NCBI RefSeq assembly: GCF_001632365.1
Contig: NW_024468566.1
Location: 67,441 to 131,440, forward strand
Reading direction: 5' to 3'
DNA length: 64,000 nt
Source of the DNA: Laetiporus sulphureus 93-53
Lineage: Eukaryota; Basidiomycota; Agaricomycetes; Polyporales; Laetiporaceae
A model generated the notes under the pieces. The model saw only the letters and a list, made by a program, of their open reading frames with translations. It made no database searches and was not told the origin of the DNA. The translations under genes were made by a program, and so were the position numbers. Each line of letters opens with the position of its first letter. Positions within the stretch are counted from its first letter, which is position 1. Shown one piece after another: positions 35,790 to 47,129 of this stretch.

Positions 35790-36460
35790 ACTTTTATGTA
35801 ATCATCTTTAACAACAGTTGTTTTTATAACTTTAATAATTTTTATAATCACTCTCATACTTCCATGACTACAATCATCTTCAATAACAGTTTATTTCACA
35901 CCTTTAACAATATTTATCATTGATTTATTTGAATTAATTTTATTAAATTCATTTTTACATTCGAAATTATTTGTATAATATTCATTATTTTTGCCATTAC
36001 TTCATTTGAACTAATTTAAACAGCAAGTTTGTACAATCACTCTTATAGAACAATGACTATAGTTATCTTTAACAACAGATGTTTTTACAACTTTTATAAT
36101 TTCTATCGTCACTCTCATACTGCCATGACTACAATCATTTTCAACAACATTTTTTACAATTTTAACAAATTTTATTATGACTTCATTTGAATTATTTTTA
36201 CAATATTAATTTTAACTGTCACTTTATTTGAATTCTTTTTCAACAGCCAGTCTGTACCATCACTCTTATACAACCATGACTATAATCATCTTGGACAACA
36301 AATATATTTTAAAAAGCTTCAACACTTTTTATCATCACTCTCATACTATCATGACTACAAACATCTTCAACAACAGTTTTATCTCATTTTTAACAACAGT
36401 TGTTTTTACAACTTTAACAATTTTTATGATCACTTTATTTGAATTATTTTTATAAATGTC
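35790..36460 (+). repeat. AT-rich satellite S, plus orientation
   Basis: Loose tandem units of roughly 120-190 bp with phrases CACTCTCATAC, CCATGACTACAATCATCTT, AACAACAGTT, TTTAACAATTTTTAT and CACTTTATTTGAATT. The phrases recur at irregular spacing. Inverted arrays of the same family lie at 41190-41415 and 43420-44530. Confidence 0.7.
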
Positions 36461-36880
36461 CCAGATCCCTATTTTAATGGGGTGGCCTTTGTATGGTCTG
36501 GATACCTGAACTTACCACATCTTCACACATCCATAGCTGTAAGTGATGGTATGTGCTACACAGAAATTGCACACTCAACTTCTGTCATGACTTTCATTCT
36601 CCTTGCCATAAGTATGCACAGCCTCAAAGATGCTATATCCCAGGTTCCTATCTTGATGGAGTGGCCGTTGTATGGTCTGGATGCCTCAATGGACCAGTTC
36701 CTCCATGACCCAACTCCAGCACCATCATCTATAATTGGTACTGATTTTTCTTATCTGGCTTTGATTCAATTGACCCCTTCATTGTCAATGCAGCATGCAT
36801 CAATCACTTCCTCGAAAGTGATAAGTGATAGAAATGCTACACCTGGGCCTTCGAGATCACTTACCATTCATATTTCAAGG

Positions 36881-38044
36881 CACTGGGTGAAACAATCAAT
36901 AATTTGTGGTGAAAGATGATAAAGGTATTGAAGAAAAAGTTCAAATCTTTTTAGCATTTTTACTGTCAATTTGTGTTAAAAGGATTCAAAATACTTTTAA
37001 CATCTTTTCTTGTTAAAGATGATGAAAAGATTGGAAAACGTTTAGATGACATATTAGCAATCATTGTTTCCATCATTTGACAATTTGTTAGACAAAGTTA
37101 TGATAAAAAGTTTCAAAATCTTTTTTCATTCTTTTGTCATTAAAGAGAATGCACATATTGTGACCATGTCACATCATTATCATTCTACACTAAGCTAATA
37201 TTGGAATATAAAGGTTAATACTTAGGTTCAAATGTTAGTACTATCTCTTGAAGCCTTAGTACTAGCATAGTATTGATCTCTACATCTTAGCACTAGCATA
37301 GTACCAGCACTAGCATAGTACCAGCANNNNNNNNNNNNNNNNNNNNNNNNNNNNNNNNNNNNNNNNNNNNNNNNNNNNNNNNNNNNNNNNNNNNNNNNNN
37401 NNNNNNNNNNNNNNNNNNNNNNNNNNNNNNNNNNNNNNNNNNNNNNNNNNNNNNNNNNNNNNNNNNNNNNNNNNNNNNNNNNNNNNNNNNNNNNNNNNNN
37501 NNNNNNNNNNNNNNNNNNNNNNNNNNNNNNNNNNNNNNNNNNNNNNNNNNNNNNNNNNNNNNNNNNNNNNNNNNNNNNNNNNNNNNNNNNNNNNNNNNNN
37601 NNNNNNNNNNNNNNNNNNNNNNNNNNNNNNNNNNNNNNNNNNNNNNNNNNNNNNNNNNNNNNNNNNNNNNNNNNNNNNNNNNNNNNNNNNNNNNNNNNNN
37701 NNNNNNNNNNNNNNNNNNNNNNNNNNNNNNNNNNNNNNNNNNNNNNNNNNNNNNNNATAGTCACAATATTTTCATCATCTTTGATCAAAAAAGAAGTAAA
37801 AAAAGATTTTAAAACTTTTCATCATAGTTTTGTCTGAAAGATTGTCAAATGATTAAAGAAATGATTATTAATATTTCATCCAATCTTTGTTCAATCTTTT
37901 TATCATCTTTCAGAATAAAAGATGTTAAAATTATTTTAAATACTTTTATCACAAATTGATAGTGAAGATGCTTAAAAGATTTAAACTTTTTCTTCAATAT
38001 TTTCATTATCTTTCACCTCAACTTATTGATCACTTCACCCAGTG
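36881..38044. mobile_element. CACTA-like MITE, copy M6, inserted in repeat Q
   Basis: Left end CACTGGGTGAAACAATCAAT, right end TTGATCACTTCACCCAGTG, target duplication AGG at 36878-36880 and 38045-38047. The intact Q copy at 42500 (GCAAGGTGATCAGCCAATGA) is the empty site. The length of 1164 bp includes the assembly gap. Confidence 0.88.
37327..37756. other. Assembly gap (430 N)
   Basis: A run of N falls inside the TAGTACTA-rich core of MITE M6. The gap is probably a collapse of the short repeats, so its true length is unknown. Confidence 0.98.
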
Positions 38045-38105
38045 AGGTGATAGAACAATGAGCACAGGCTCTTCACGCCACTGCCTCCCCCTGTTTACAT
38101 GCAGA

Positions 38106-38470
38106 AAGCTAAGATTTGAGTGCTATTACTATGCTAGTATTAAGGTCTCAAAGTTAGTACTATAGAAGTACTGTAGTAAGCTGATACTAGTATGTGCAGG
38201 TTGGTAATCAGATTGTAGTATGCTAGCACTAAGCCAGTGCAAAGTTAGTATTAAGATCTGAATACTAATACTATGCTAATACTAAGCTAGTGCTATGCAT
38301 TGAACATTGTGGACATGCATAATGTGTGTGCTGCTAGATTCATAAGGACTGCCTCGTTACCTCTAGACCGATACCATGTTATCAACAAACTCATGCTCAA
38401 GGCTGGCAACAAGTTTTCATTGTTCACATTTACTATTTGACAAAACCACAGTCAAGGAAGTGTCATCATT
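38106..38470. repeat. Worn TAGTACTA units and a Q-linked segment
   Basis: TAGTACTA/CTAGTACTAAG-type units at 38120-38310 are followed by GCTAGATTCATAAGGACTGC. The latter recurs at 40584 and 41010, and its right part at 35730. No gene. Confidence 0.5.
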
Positions 38471-38477
38471 CATCTTT

Positions 38478-40040
38478 TTAGTGGCAGCATTGTTGCTCTC
38501 TTAGCAGGTCAATGTCACTGCATGAGAGATGCATTGGCATGTAAGCAACCATAAAGATGTGCATACTTATGGCAAGGAGAGTGAAAGTCATTACAGAAGT
38601 TGAGTGTGCAATTTCTGTGTAGCACATATCATTGCGTATAGCTATAGATGTGTGAAGATATGGTGAGTTGAGGCATCCAGACCATACAAAGGCCACTCCA
38701 TCAAGATACAGATCTGGGAGGTCAGTGTCACTGCATAAGGGATGCATTGGCATGCATGAGTTGTCACAAACTGTAACATTCCACATTATTTTATTGCTCA
38801 CTTCGTGGTCATGTAACTATTCACATGTCCACTCACGTGTATATCCTAAAGCACTCATATCACGTGCTAGACCTCGCGCACATTATCACGTGCACACGTC
38901 AGATGACAGGTACTAACTATTCTGCCTAATAGATAAGGCAGCATATCCGAAGACTCAAGATCCGGTCGCTTATCCTCCAATAGGATAAGCTCCTACAACC
39001 CGTGAGGCATGGAGCTCCACTACATGGAAAGACAGTCCTGTAGTTAGAAGTAGTTATAGTCAGGTGGCATGGCCACATGACCTTATAGCTGCATGGCAAG
39101 GTCTCATGATAACATCGTACGACTTCGTAGATTAATGCTATTGGCTTATATCAAAGATAAGCTCGCAGGTAGCACCGAGCTTTCACCTATCTAGAATGTG
39201 TGCTGAGTCACCGTTCACATGGACTCACTGTAGGTGTGTCCATGGTCTCGGTAGACAGTGTATCAGGGGTCTGACCCTGCTTGTATATATACTGGGGTTG
39301 TCTGGGTCTACACCCCTAGACTTATCTACCTTCATCAATACTCAATACACTTGACTGCTGCTGCGACTTCTCCTATAAGTCCAGTACACCTCTTATAGTC
39401 TGCGATCTCGGTCACTTCATCTTATTCAATATAAGCAAGTAAGACTTCAGACTTCGCCTGATATTGGGTCTTCGTGACATGAGTCATGGAGGAACTGGTC
39501 CATTGAGGCATCCAGACCATACAACGGCCACCCCATCAAGATAGGAACCTTGGACATAGCATCTTTTGAGCCTGTAGCAGATCAATGTCACTGCATGAGA
39601 AATGCATTGGCATGCAAGCAACCATGAGGATGGGAATACTTATAGTGAGGAGGATGAAAGTTATTATGATAGTTGAATAAGTATACCTCCATTGAGAATG
39701 ATGCTTCTCTTTCCTCCTCAGTGAGAGGCCAAACTGTGGCCCATTTAAATGTTTTCTGCATTTAGACAGGGAGAGGCAGTGAGGTTATCAGCTTTTGCTC
39801 ATTGGCTGATCACCTTGGAATATGAACAGTCAGTGATCTCGAAGGTCCAGGTGTAGCATTTCTATCACTTATCACTTTCGGGGGAGTGATTGATGCATGC
39901 TGCATTGATAATGAAGGAGTTAATCAATTGAATCAAAGTCAGAGGAGAAAAATCAGTGCCAATTATAGATGATGGTGCTGGAGTTGGGTCATGCAGAAAC
40001 TTATTCATTGGATTGACAATAACATGTAAGTCAAAATCAT
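38478..40040 (-). repeat. Repeat Q, copy 2 (inverted), interrupted by a solo LTR
   Basis: Minus-strand Q sequence (38478-38761 and 39480-40040), split by LTR-D. Its distal part, 39485-39995, is the inverted counterpart of 42335-42840 (shared words CACCTGGGCCTTC, CCACAGTTTGGCCTCTCACT, CCAACTCCAGCACCATCATC). Confidence 0.72.
38762..39479 (+). mobile_element. Solo LTR, family D
   Basis: 718 bp starting TGTCACAAACTG and ending GGGTCTTCGTGACA (perfect TGTCAC/GTGACA ends), flanked by TGAGT at 38757-38761 and 39480-39484. Repeat Q copy 3 (40374-40400) shows the empty site GCATGCATGGGTCATGG. A TATA-like box (TATATATAC) lies near 39284. CpG is much better kept than in the host repeat, so the insertion is comparatively young. 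Confidence 0.93.
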
Positions 40041-40104
40041 TTATAAAGTCTCCTGCATCATGAGTTTATGATCAACATGAACATGTTATTGGCCTAGAGG
40101 TAAC

Positions 40105-40440
40105 AAGCATGATCAGTTGAGGCATAAAGATCATACAACGGTCACCCCATCAAGGTAGGGATCTGGGACATAGCATCTTTGAGGCTGTGCATACTTATGG
40201 CAAGGAGAGTGAAAGTTATGACAGAAGTTGAGTGTGCAGTTTCTGTGTAGCACATACCATCACTTACAGCTATGGATGTGTGAAAATGTGGTGAGTTCAG
40301 GTATCCAGACCATACAAAGGCCACCCCATCAAGATACGGATCTGAGAGGTCAGTGTTACTGCATGAGGGATGCATTGGCATGCATGGGTCATGGAGGAAC
40401 TGGTCCATTGAGGCATCCAGATCATACAACGGTATGTCCA
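40105..40440 (-). repeat. Repeat Q, copy 3
   Basis: Minus-strand Q segment (GGCCACCCCATCAAGATACG, GGTCATGGAGGAACTGGTCC) without the LTR. It serves as the empty-site reference for LTR-D. Worn TAGTACTA units follow at 40440-40550. Confidence 0.7.
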
Positions 40441-40549
40441 GATTGATATTAAGGTTTAAAGGTCAGTAGTATGCTAGCATTAAGCTAGTACTAAGTTAGT
40501 ATTAAGATCTGAATGCTAACATCATGCTAGTACTAAGCTAGTACTATAC

Positions 40550-41185
40550 ATTGAACATTGTGAGCATGGATAATATATGTGCTGCTAGATTGATAAGGAC
40601 TGCCTGATTATCTCTAGGTCAATAACATGTTTATGTTGATAATAAACTCAGAATGCTGCTGCTGACATTGAAAGGCTCACACATGCCATTAAATTGTTAA
40701 ATGGTTGTTTCAATGCAGCATGCATCAATCACTCCCTTATGATCATGCTGAGCATGAATCTCATAGGCAGCTCACCAATAAGGATAGAAGATGAGAGAAG
40801 GTAAACGTACTATATCTGATACTATATTACTGCTTCTGTGATACTTCACAGAACTTGTGGCTATGCTTAACATTAGTTTCACTGGTGCTGACATTGAAAA
40901 CCTCACACATGCCATTAAATCATTAAATGGTTCATGAGTAAGTAATCAAGTGAGCTTGAAATGGTATGATGCATAATGCATATACTAATATGCAAAGCAG
41001 ACTGTGTGCTGCTAGATTCATAAGGACTGCCTGATCTAGTCCTCCATATGGTCAAGCACCATGTGTACTTAAAGTTGTCAAAAATGTGTTGAGCACATAT
41101 GACTGATGAGTAGAGAATTGAGATAGCCTTTCTTTCACTTGTATGTGTGTGCTGTAAAAGGCAGCCTCATTGTCAATGCCAGCTG
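40550..41185. repeat. Mixed dispersed repeat fragments
   Basis: GCTGACATTGAAAACCTCAC plus CATGCCATTAAATCATTAAA at 40888-40935 recurs at about 40666-40705 and 43358-43402. GCTAGATTGATAAGGACTGC recurs at 41010. No gene is supported. Confidence 0.5.
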
Positions 41186-41189
41186 CAAT

Positions 41190-41415
41190 GAAGGCATTGC
41201 GAAGATGGCACAAGTAATATACTTGCATGTCTGAAAAGGTAATAAAGATGATTGCAGTCATGATAGCATGAGAATGATGATAAAAGGTGTTGAAGCTTTT
41301 TAAAAATTTTTTGTTGTCGAAGATAATTATAATCATGGTTATATGAGAGTGATGATACAGACTTGCTGTTGTAAAATAATTTAAATAAACTAATCATAAA
41401 AAGTAAAAAAGTCAT
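41190..41415 (-). repeat. Satellite S, minus orientation
   Basis: Reverse-complement S phrases (GATAATTATAATCATGGTTA, ATGAGAGTGATGATACAGAC) meet plus-orientation S at about 41420, making a small inverted junction. Confidence 0.6.
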
Positions 41416-41419
41416 TAAA

Positions 41420-41930
41420 AAGATTTAACAGCAGATTTTAACAATTCTTATCATTACTTTATGTGAATTGTTTTACCAATCTTGAAACTTTTTATCTTCA
41501 CTTTTCAACAGCAAGTTTTTACCATTGCTCTTATACAATCATGAGTACATAACCATTTTTAATAACAGTGATTGTAACAATTTTAACAATCTTTATCATC
41601 ACTTTATTTGAATTATCATTATAATACTGAAAATGGTTTATGTTTATGTTTTCAACAGTAAATTTTTATCATTAGTATTATACAACTATGACTATATAAT
41701 TATCTTTATAATCACTTTATTTGAATTAACTTTATATTTGAATTATTTTTCCAATCTTCAAAACCTTTTATCCTAACTTTTTTAATAGCAAATGTTTACC
41801 GTCACAGTTGTTCAACCATTATTATAATTACCTTCAACAACAGAAAAGTCTTAAAAGAACTTCAACACTTTGTATCATCACTCACTCATTACCATAATCA
41901 TCATGTTGAAGACAATGATCTGCTGACAAT
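41420..41930 (+). repeat. Satellite S, plus orientation
   Basis: Units with CACTTTATTTGAATT, TTTTCAACAGCAAGTTTTTA and ACAATCATGAGTACATAACC, as at 35790-36460. Confidence 0.65.
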
Positions 41931-42299
41931 ATCATTTATATCTTCTGAACTTTTAGCCTCTCAATCTGAATAGAGCACAAAATGACTGCAGAGTAGTACA
42001 GTTAAGGATATGTAAGCTAAGATGACTGAGAGCTTATGGGTAGACCAGAACAATGATCTCTGTGAGCTACCTGCAATCAATGGCTAAAGGTATCCAGCAG
42101 CTGAAAATGTTTCTCAAGCCTGTTCAAAAGCTTGCTGACCCTAAATGTCAATGCTGCCACTGAAAGATGAACGATGACACTTTCTTGGCTGTCATTTTTG
42201 CCAGACAGTAGATAAGGACAATGAAGATTTGTTAGCAGCCTCATGTATGAAAAAGGTGAAGTATGAGGCAGCAGCATTATGGCTTGACATTTTGGCCTA

Positions 42300-42860
42300 G
42301 GTCTTATTGTCAATCCAATAGACTAATTCCTCCATGATCCAACTCCAGCACCATCATCTATAATTGGCACTGATTTCTCATCTGACTTTGATTCAATTGA
42401 TCCCTTCATTGTCGATGCAGCATGCATCGATCACTTCCTTAAAAGTGATGAGTGATAGAAATGCTACACCTGGGCCTTCAAGATCACTGACTATTCATAT
42501 TGCAAGGTGATCAGCCAATGAGTAAAAGCTGGTAACTCCACTGCCTTCCCCTGTCTACATGCAGAAAACATTTAAATGGGCCACAGTTTGGCCTCTCACT
42601 GAGGAGGAAAGAGAAGCATCATTCTCAATGGAGATATACTTATTGAACTTCTATAATGACTTTCACTCTCCTCACTATAAGTATTCCCATCCTCATGGTT
42701 GCTTGCATGCCAATGCATTTCTCGTGCAGTGACATTGATCTGCTACAGGCTCAAAAGATGCTATGTCCCAGGTCCCTATCTTGATGGGGTGGCCGTTGTA
42801 TGGTCTGAATGCCTCAATGGACTAGTTCCTCCATAACCCATGCATGCCAATGCATCCCTT
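42300..42860 (+). repeat. Repeat Q, copy 4
   Basis: Plus-strand, inverted partner of 39485-40040. It includes the unbroken MITE target (GCAAGGTGATCAGCCAATGA) and short stop-free stretches reading SDFDSIDPFI, which suggest that Q derives from a coding sequence. No family recognised. Confidence 0.7.
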
Positions 42861-42879
42861 ATGCAGTGACACAGACTTC

Positions 42880-43251
42880 TCAGATTCTTATCACAAACTC
42901 AGGATGCAGGAGGTTCTATAGATGATTTTGGTCTAGGTCATATTGTCAAACCAATGGATCAGTGCCTCGATGACCCATTCATGCCAATGCATCTCTCATG
43001 CAGTGACACTGGCAAGCCACACAGTTAGATTCAGGGTCAACGAGGAAGCACCTGATCAGCCAGTCACTGGTTTATCCAGATCTCAAACTGTTGCTACATT
43101 GGAGGGGTCACCTCCAAAGAAGAGACAGGTCCTCAAGTTTGATGGTGTGGTTATTGCCAGGACAGAACTCACCATTGACCTGTCACAGCCTCAAAGATGC
43201 TATGTCCCAGGTCCCTATTTTGATCGGGTGGCTGTTGTATGGTCTGTATAG
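42880..43251 (+). repeat. Repeat Q-related segment with longest coding-like frame
   Basis: A 102-codon frame includes KFDGVVIARTELTIDLSQPQ followed by RCYVPGPYFDRVAVVWS. The last words are the same GTCCCAGGTCCCTATTTTGA stretch that heads the other Q copies, so this is probably their least-damaged coding relic. Function unknown. Confidence 0.5.
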
Positions 43252-43419
43252 ATACAAGGTGAGAGAAGATAACCATAACATATGTGACACTATGTTACTG
43301 CTTCTGTGATACTTTGTCCAACTTTTGGCTATGCTTAACACTAGTTTCACTGCTGCTGACATTGAAAACCTCACACATGCCATTGAATCATTAAATGGTT
43401 GTTCATGAGTTAGTAATCT

Positions 43420-44530
43420 AAAAATGGTTAAAGTTGTAAAAACAATTGTTGTTAAAGATTATTGTATAATAATGATTGTATTCAAGTGATGGTACAAAGT
43501 TGCTGTTAAGAAGAAGAAGGTAAAAAATGTTGAAGATTATAAAAATAACTCAAATAGAGCAATGATAAAAATTGTTATTATAAAGACAATTCAAATAAAG
43601 TGACAATCAAAATTGTTTTAGTTTTTTAAAATTTTCTGTGATCAAAGGTAATTATACTCATGATTGTATAAGAGTGAGAGTAAACACTTGCTATTGAAAA
43701 GTGAATGTATATAATTTTGATAATTGTAAAAATAATTCAAATAAAGTGATGATCAAAATTGTTTTAAAGTTATATAAAAAAACTGTTGTTAAAGATGATG
43801 ATGTAATGATGGTTGTATAAAAGTGATGGTAAAAACTTGCTATTGAAAAAGTAAACATAAAAAGCTTTAACATTGTAAAAATAATTTGAATAAAGTGATG
43901 ATTAGAATTGATATTGTAAGAATTATTTAAACAGAGTGATGATACAAATGGTTAAAGTTGTTAGAAAAACTGTTGTCGAAGATGATTATAGTAAAGGTTG
44001 CATGAGAGTGATGATAAAAGTATTGAAGTTTTTGTCATGGTCATATGAGAGTGATGGTGTAACTTGCTGTTGAAAAAGTGAAACATTGTGATTATTCATT
44101 CAATGATAATATAAGATGGATGCATGATTGTAGAAAATTTTAAATGCAGTGATAATAAAAGTTTCATATTGTCAATGATGATTATAGTCATGGTTGTGTG
44201 AGAGTGATGGTAAATAATTGCTTTTGAAAAAGTTAAGATAAAAAGTTTTAAAAGGTGCAAGTATTTTTTAAAGATAATACAATCATAGATGCATAATTAT
44301 ATAGCTTCTCAAATGAAGTGAAAATAAAATGGTTCAAGCTTTTCTTTTAGCTTTTGTTGAACTGTAATCATACTTGCATGTTTCTTTATCGAAGATGATT
44401 ACAATCATAGTTACATGACAGTAACGATAAAAGTTGTAAGGTGTTTTGAAAATTATATGTTGTCAAAGGTGATTGTAACAGTCACATTAGTGATCATAAA
44501 AAATTATAAGGGCTTTTTTAATAATGTTTG
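43420..44530 (-). repeat. Satellite S, long minus-orientation array
   Basis: At least seven loose units with AATTCAAATAAAGTGATGAT, AACTGTTGTTAAAGATGATG, TATAGTCATGGTTG and GAGAGTGATGGTAAA, spaced about 100-180 bp. Very AT-rich and non-coding. Confidence 0.75.
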
Positions 44531-44733
44531 TCAAAGATACTTACAACTACAGTTTGAGCAGTATACACATTGCTGGGGTGATTGACTCATGGTGCATAGA
44601 TGTGTGCAAGAAAGTGATATGAGGTCAAATAGGTATTCAGATCAGGCAATAAAGATGAACAAATGAAAATTATATTACTAGTTGAGAAGGTCTTAGTAGT
44701 AAACTTCAGACCAGCACAATGAAGGTGAGACAT

Positions 44734-45884
44734 TCAGAAAAGTTTAGTGTAGATTGCCACAGAGCTAACTCTGCCACGTGCTTTGCTGAGGAGAGTACGA
44801 TGTGTCATCTTGAGAGGATCTTCTAATGTTGAAGTATTATCGGTGACAATTCCATCATTGTACCATGTCTGACCATTCATATCAATAATCCTTGCAGTGA
44901 AATGAAAGCCACCAAAACAAATAATACCACACAAGCGAAATCTTGTGCCTTCTTCACCGATGTACACTGTGGGATCTAGCTGAAGTTGCTTACCATTCAT
45001 TATGAATGCCATGAAGTTTGGGGTATTGACAAAGACATACTTTCTCATCAGTCTTGTGTGGCAGGTTTGGCATGACAACTGAGTCTTTCTGAGAAAAAGA
45101 GCTTGCAGCCACTCTGATAGCTTTCTTTTTTTGAGGAACCTAACTTAGCAGAGGATTCTCTCCAGATGGGCAAACTGCAGTCCCATAGATAAATGAAAGT
45201 GTCTTCTGTATTCACATCGACATTGCAGTGGAGGCAGTGAAGATGGACGGTAACATTAGAGGATGAAGACTCGAACATAGCAGAACACAAACTGTAGATG
45301 TCCATGCCTTCTTTTTCTGTGGTGAGAAATGTTGCGGGGTGTGCGATCTGAAATTTTGCACGGATAGCATCTCTTGCATGTTTCATAGAATGTTTACTAG
45401 TGAGTACCTTTGTAAAGACATTAGTGAACTTGTGAAGAAAGTCATTCTGGTTTTTGACAGTATCATTCCATTGCTGTGGACAATCTGTGAACACCTTGAG
45501 CAGTATGGAGAAAAGGCTATCATATGCGCAACTGTAGTTGTTCTCATCTCATATAAAACTGACAGGGCTTGAGTATAATGAAAGGGGTGAAGCGGTTCTC
45601 ATCTTTTTGTCATCGAGGCCTGTTTCATTGCTGACATGCATGTGCTTTTTCTTTTTTCTACCCTGGTTATTGCTAACAGTGAGCAAAGCTTTTGTTCCCT
45701 TAGCAGGCAGATACCTATACACGGGTTTAATTTCTTTCAGTTTATCCTGCACTAGTGAGGTTTTTTTTGCATCATCACTATGTCTAGTTGGTTTACTGAC
45801 AATTTGCCAGGGACTGTCACACTCTGGGTCATTCAGTGGGTATGGGTCTTCGTTAGACCACTTAAGAGACTGGTGCATTATTTT
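44734..45884 (-). pseudogene. USP-like (peptidase C19-type) gene of repeat X
   Basis: Minus strand. A basic linker (about 45600-45884) leads into DENNYSCAYDSLFS (about 45510-45548), a plausible catalytic-cysteine box. A Cys-rich finger follows (CLHCNVDVNTED about 45210, then SCQTCHTRL about 45060), then TPNFMAFIMNG, and near the end GIICFGGFHFTARII with NGQTWYNDGI (about 44850-44945), the His and Asp/Asn boxes of ubiquitin-specific proteases. The frame is broken by TGA at 45549-45551 and a shift near 45070. Fragments recur at 31013 and 51962, so the gene is mobile or repeat-borne. Its 5' side is joined in frame to a gypsy RT. The substrate (ubiquitin or a ubiquitin-like protein) is inferred from the family. 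Confidence 0.68.
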
Positions 45885-46742
45885 GGGGATGTACTGGTAG
45901 CAGTTCTTCTTGGTGATAGAGTTGAGGCCACAGTAGTCAATGCAGAGGTGCAGCTCACTGGTCTTCTTGCAAATGAATAGGACAGGGGAGCCAGTGAAGG
46001 ATGTTGAATGCTGAATGAACCCCTTGTGGAGGTTTGACTCGATGTAGTCAAACAGAACAACATGCTTGTCTTGCGAGAGGTGGTAGATGGGCTCAAAGGG
46101 TGGCATCGTGTCATCCTCAAGGTCGATCGATGTATCGCATGGTCGATGGAGCAGAAGCTGTTCAATGTTGACAGGAGAGAAGACAGTGGCATAGTCATGA
46201 TATTTCTTGAAGATGGATGCGAGGAAGTCATCGAGGTCAGGAGGCTTAGGAGATGCAGAGGCTGCACAGAGATTCATGGATGTGATGGCATAACCATGAG
46301 AGCCAGTGGAATGATACCAAAGCATGGTGGCTTCATTGTTTTGAGCAATCTTGCAGAATTGCATCGAATTAATGAATGCGATGTTGAGTGAGGGATGTTC
46401 TGAGATTGTGGGAGTGGGCAAAGGTAATCCAGTTTGAGTAAAGCTAATGTCAGATGAGAGACAAGGCAAGAGAGGTGAGGTTATTGAAGCTGAGAGATAT
46501 GATTCATCACATGAAGCCAGCATAGATGGTGCTGGGATGGGACACAAAGATGAGCTTGATGATAAGGAAGTGAGGGACATGTGGTGAAGATCAGAGCCTA
46601 TGTCGACATGTGTGACAGGACAAGAGTGTGAGAACGAGACGAGAGAGGCAACATGGGCAAGACTGAGCCTTTTTTGCGTGTGAAGACATATTGTGAGGAG
46701 GTCATGCTGCAGCATGACAAAGCAAGGTGTTTGCACATTCAA
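45885..46742 (-). pseudogene. Ty3/gypsy linker and reverse transcriptase N-terminal part
   Basis: Minus strand. This is the gypsy part of the longest stop-free frame in the window (397 codons, 45549-46742). After a Ser/Pro-rich spacer it shows DLEDDTMPPFEPIYHLSQ, SNLHKGFIQHSTSFTGSPV and LHLCIDYCGLNSITKKN, the fingers/palm start of gypsy RT (consensus ...KGFIRPSTSPxGAP...LCVDYRGLNxIT). The frame leaves RT homology at about 45885, before the YxDD catalytic box, and continues into the USP-like gene. Therefore no RT, RNase H or integrase can be made from this copy. Confidence 0.85.
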
Positions 46743-47122
46743 TCGATGGATGGGTTGTGATGCTGAAGCCAGTTGAGACCTAGAATAACAGGGTAGGGCA
46801 CCGACACAATTTCTAAAAAAATGTGCTCGAAATGATTTTGCACAGACAGATACATCAGTACATCATGGATGATCAAGCCAGATGCAATAGGACATTCATC
46901 AATCATGATGATAGGTACAGGTACATTCTTGAGATACCATAGAAGAGAATGACAGTTAGCAAAATTATAAGAAATGCATGAACCCGTCACGCCACTGTCG
47001 ATGAGCACGTACATGTGAACGGGTTTTTTATTAGGAAACTGAAGAGAAACAGAAATAAAAAAGTGGTCAGAAGAATTGAGGAAGGCATGAACATGGGTAG
47101 AAAGAGAAAAAATGAGAGGCAA
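46739..47122 (-). pseudogene. Ty3/gypsy aspartic protease domain
   Basis: Minus strand, between gag and RT as in gypsy elements. The catalytic box reads VLIDSGVTGSCIS (about 46970-47012). Retropepsins have D(S/T)GA, so the Ala-to-Val change may already impair it. The closing motif PVILGLNWLQHHNP (about 46745-46790) is the usual end of the domain. The protease would process the Gag-Pol polyprotein. This copy is part of a truncated element. Confidence 0.85.
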
Positions 47123-47129
47123 ACCAGCA

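Larger units (their letters stand above)
36466..38105 (+). repeat. Dispersed repeat Q, copy 1, interrupted by MITE M6
   Basis: 36466-36880 reads GGTGGCCTTTGTATGGTCTG...CCTGGGCCTTCGAGATCACT. It resumes after M6 as AGGTGATAGAACAATGAG...CACTGCCTCCCCCTG (38045-38105). The uninterrupted version at 42490-42560 shows that the MITE sits inside Q. A 145-codon frame crosses into the MITE but has no family likeness. Confidence 0.75.

Noticed and set aside
37228..37788. 186-codon minus-strand reading frame
   Set aside because: Most of it is the run of N in the assembly gap. Only about 30 real codons remain.
45538..46391. Plus-strand frames of 109-129 codons over the gypsy RT
   Set aside because: Shadows of the minus-strand RT frame. 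No likeness of their own.
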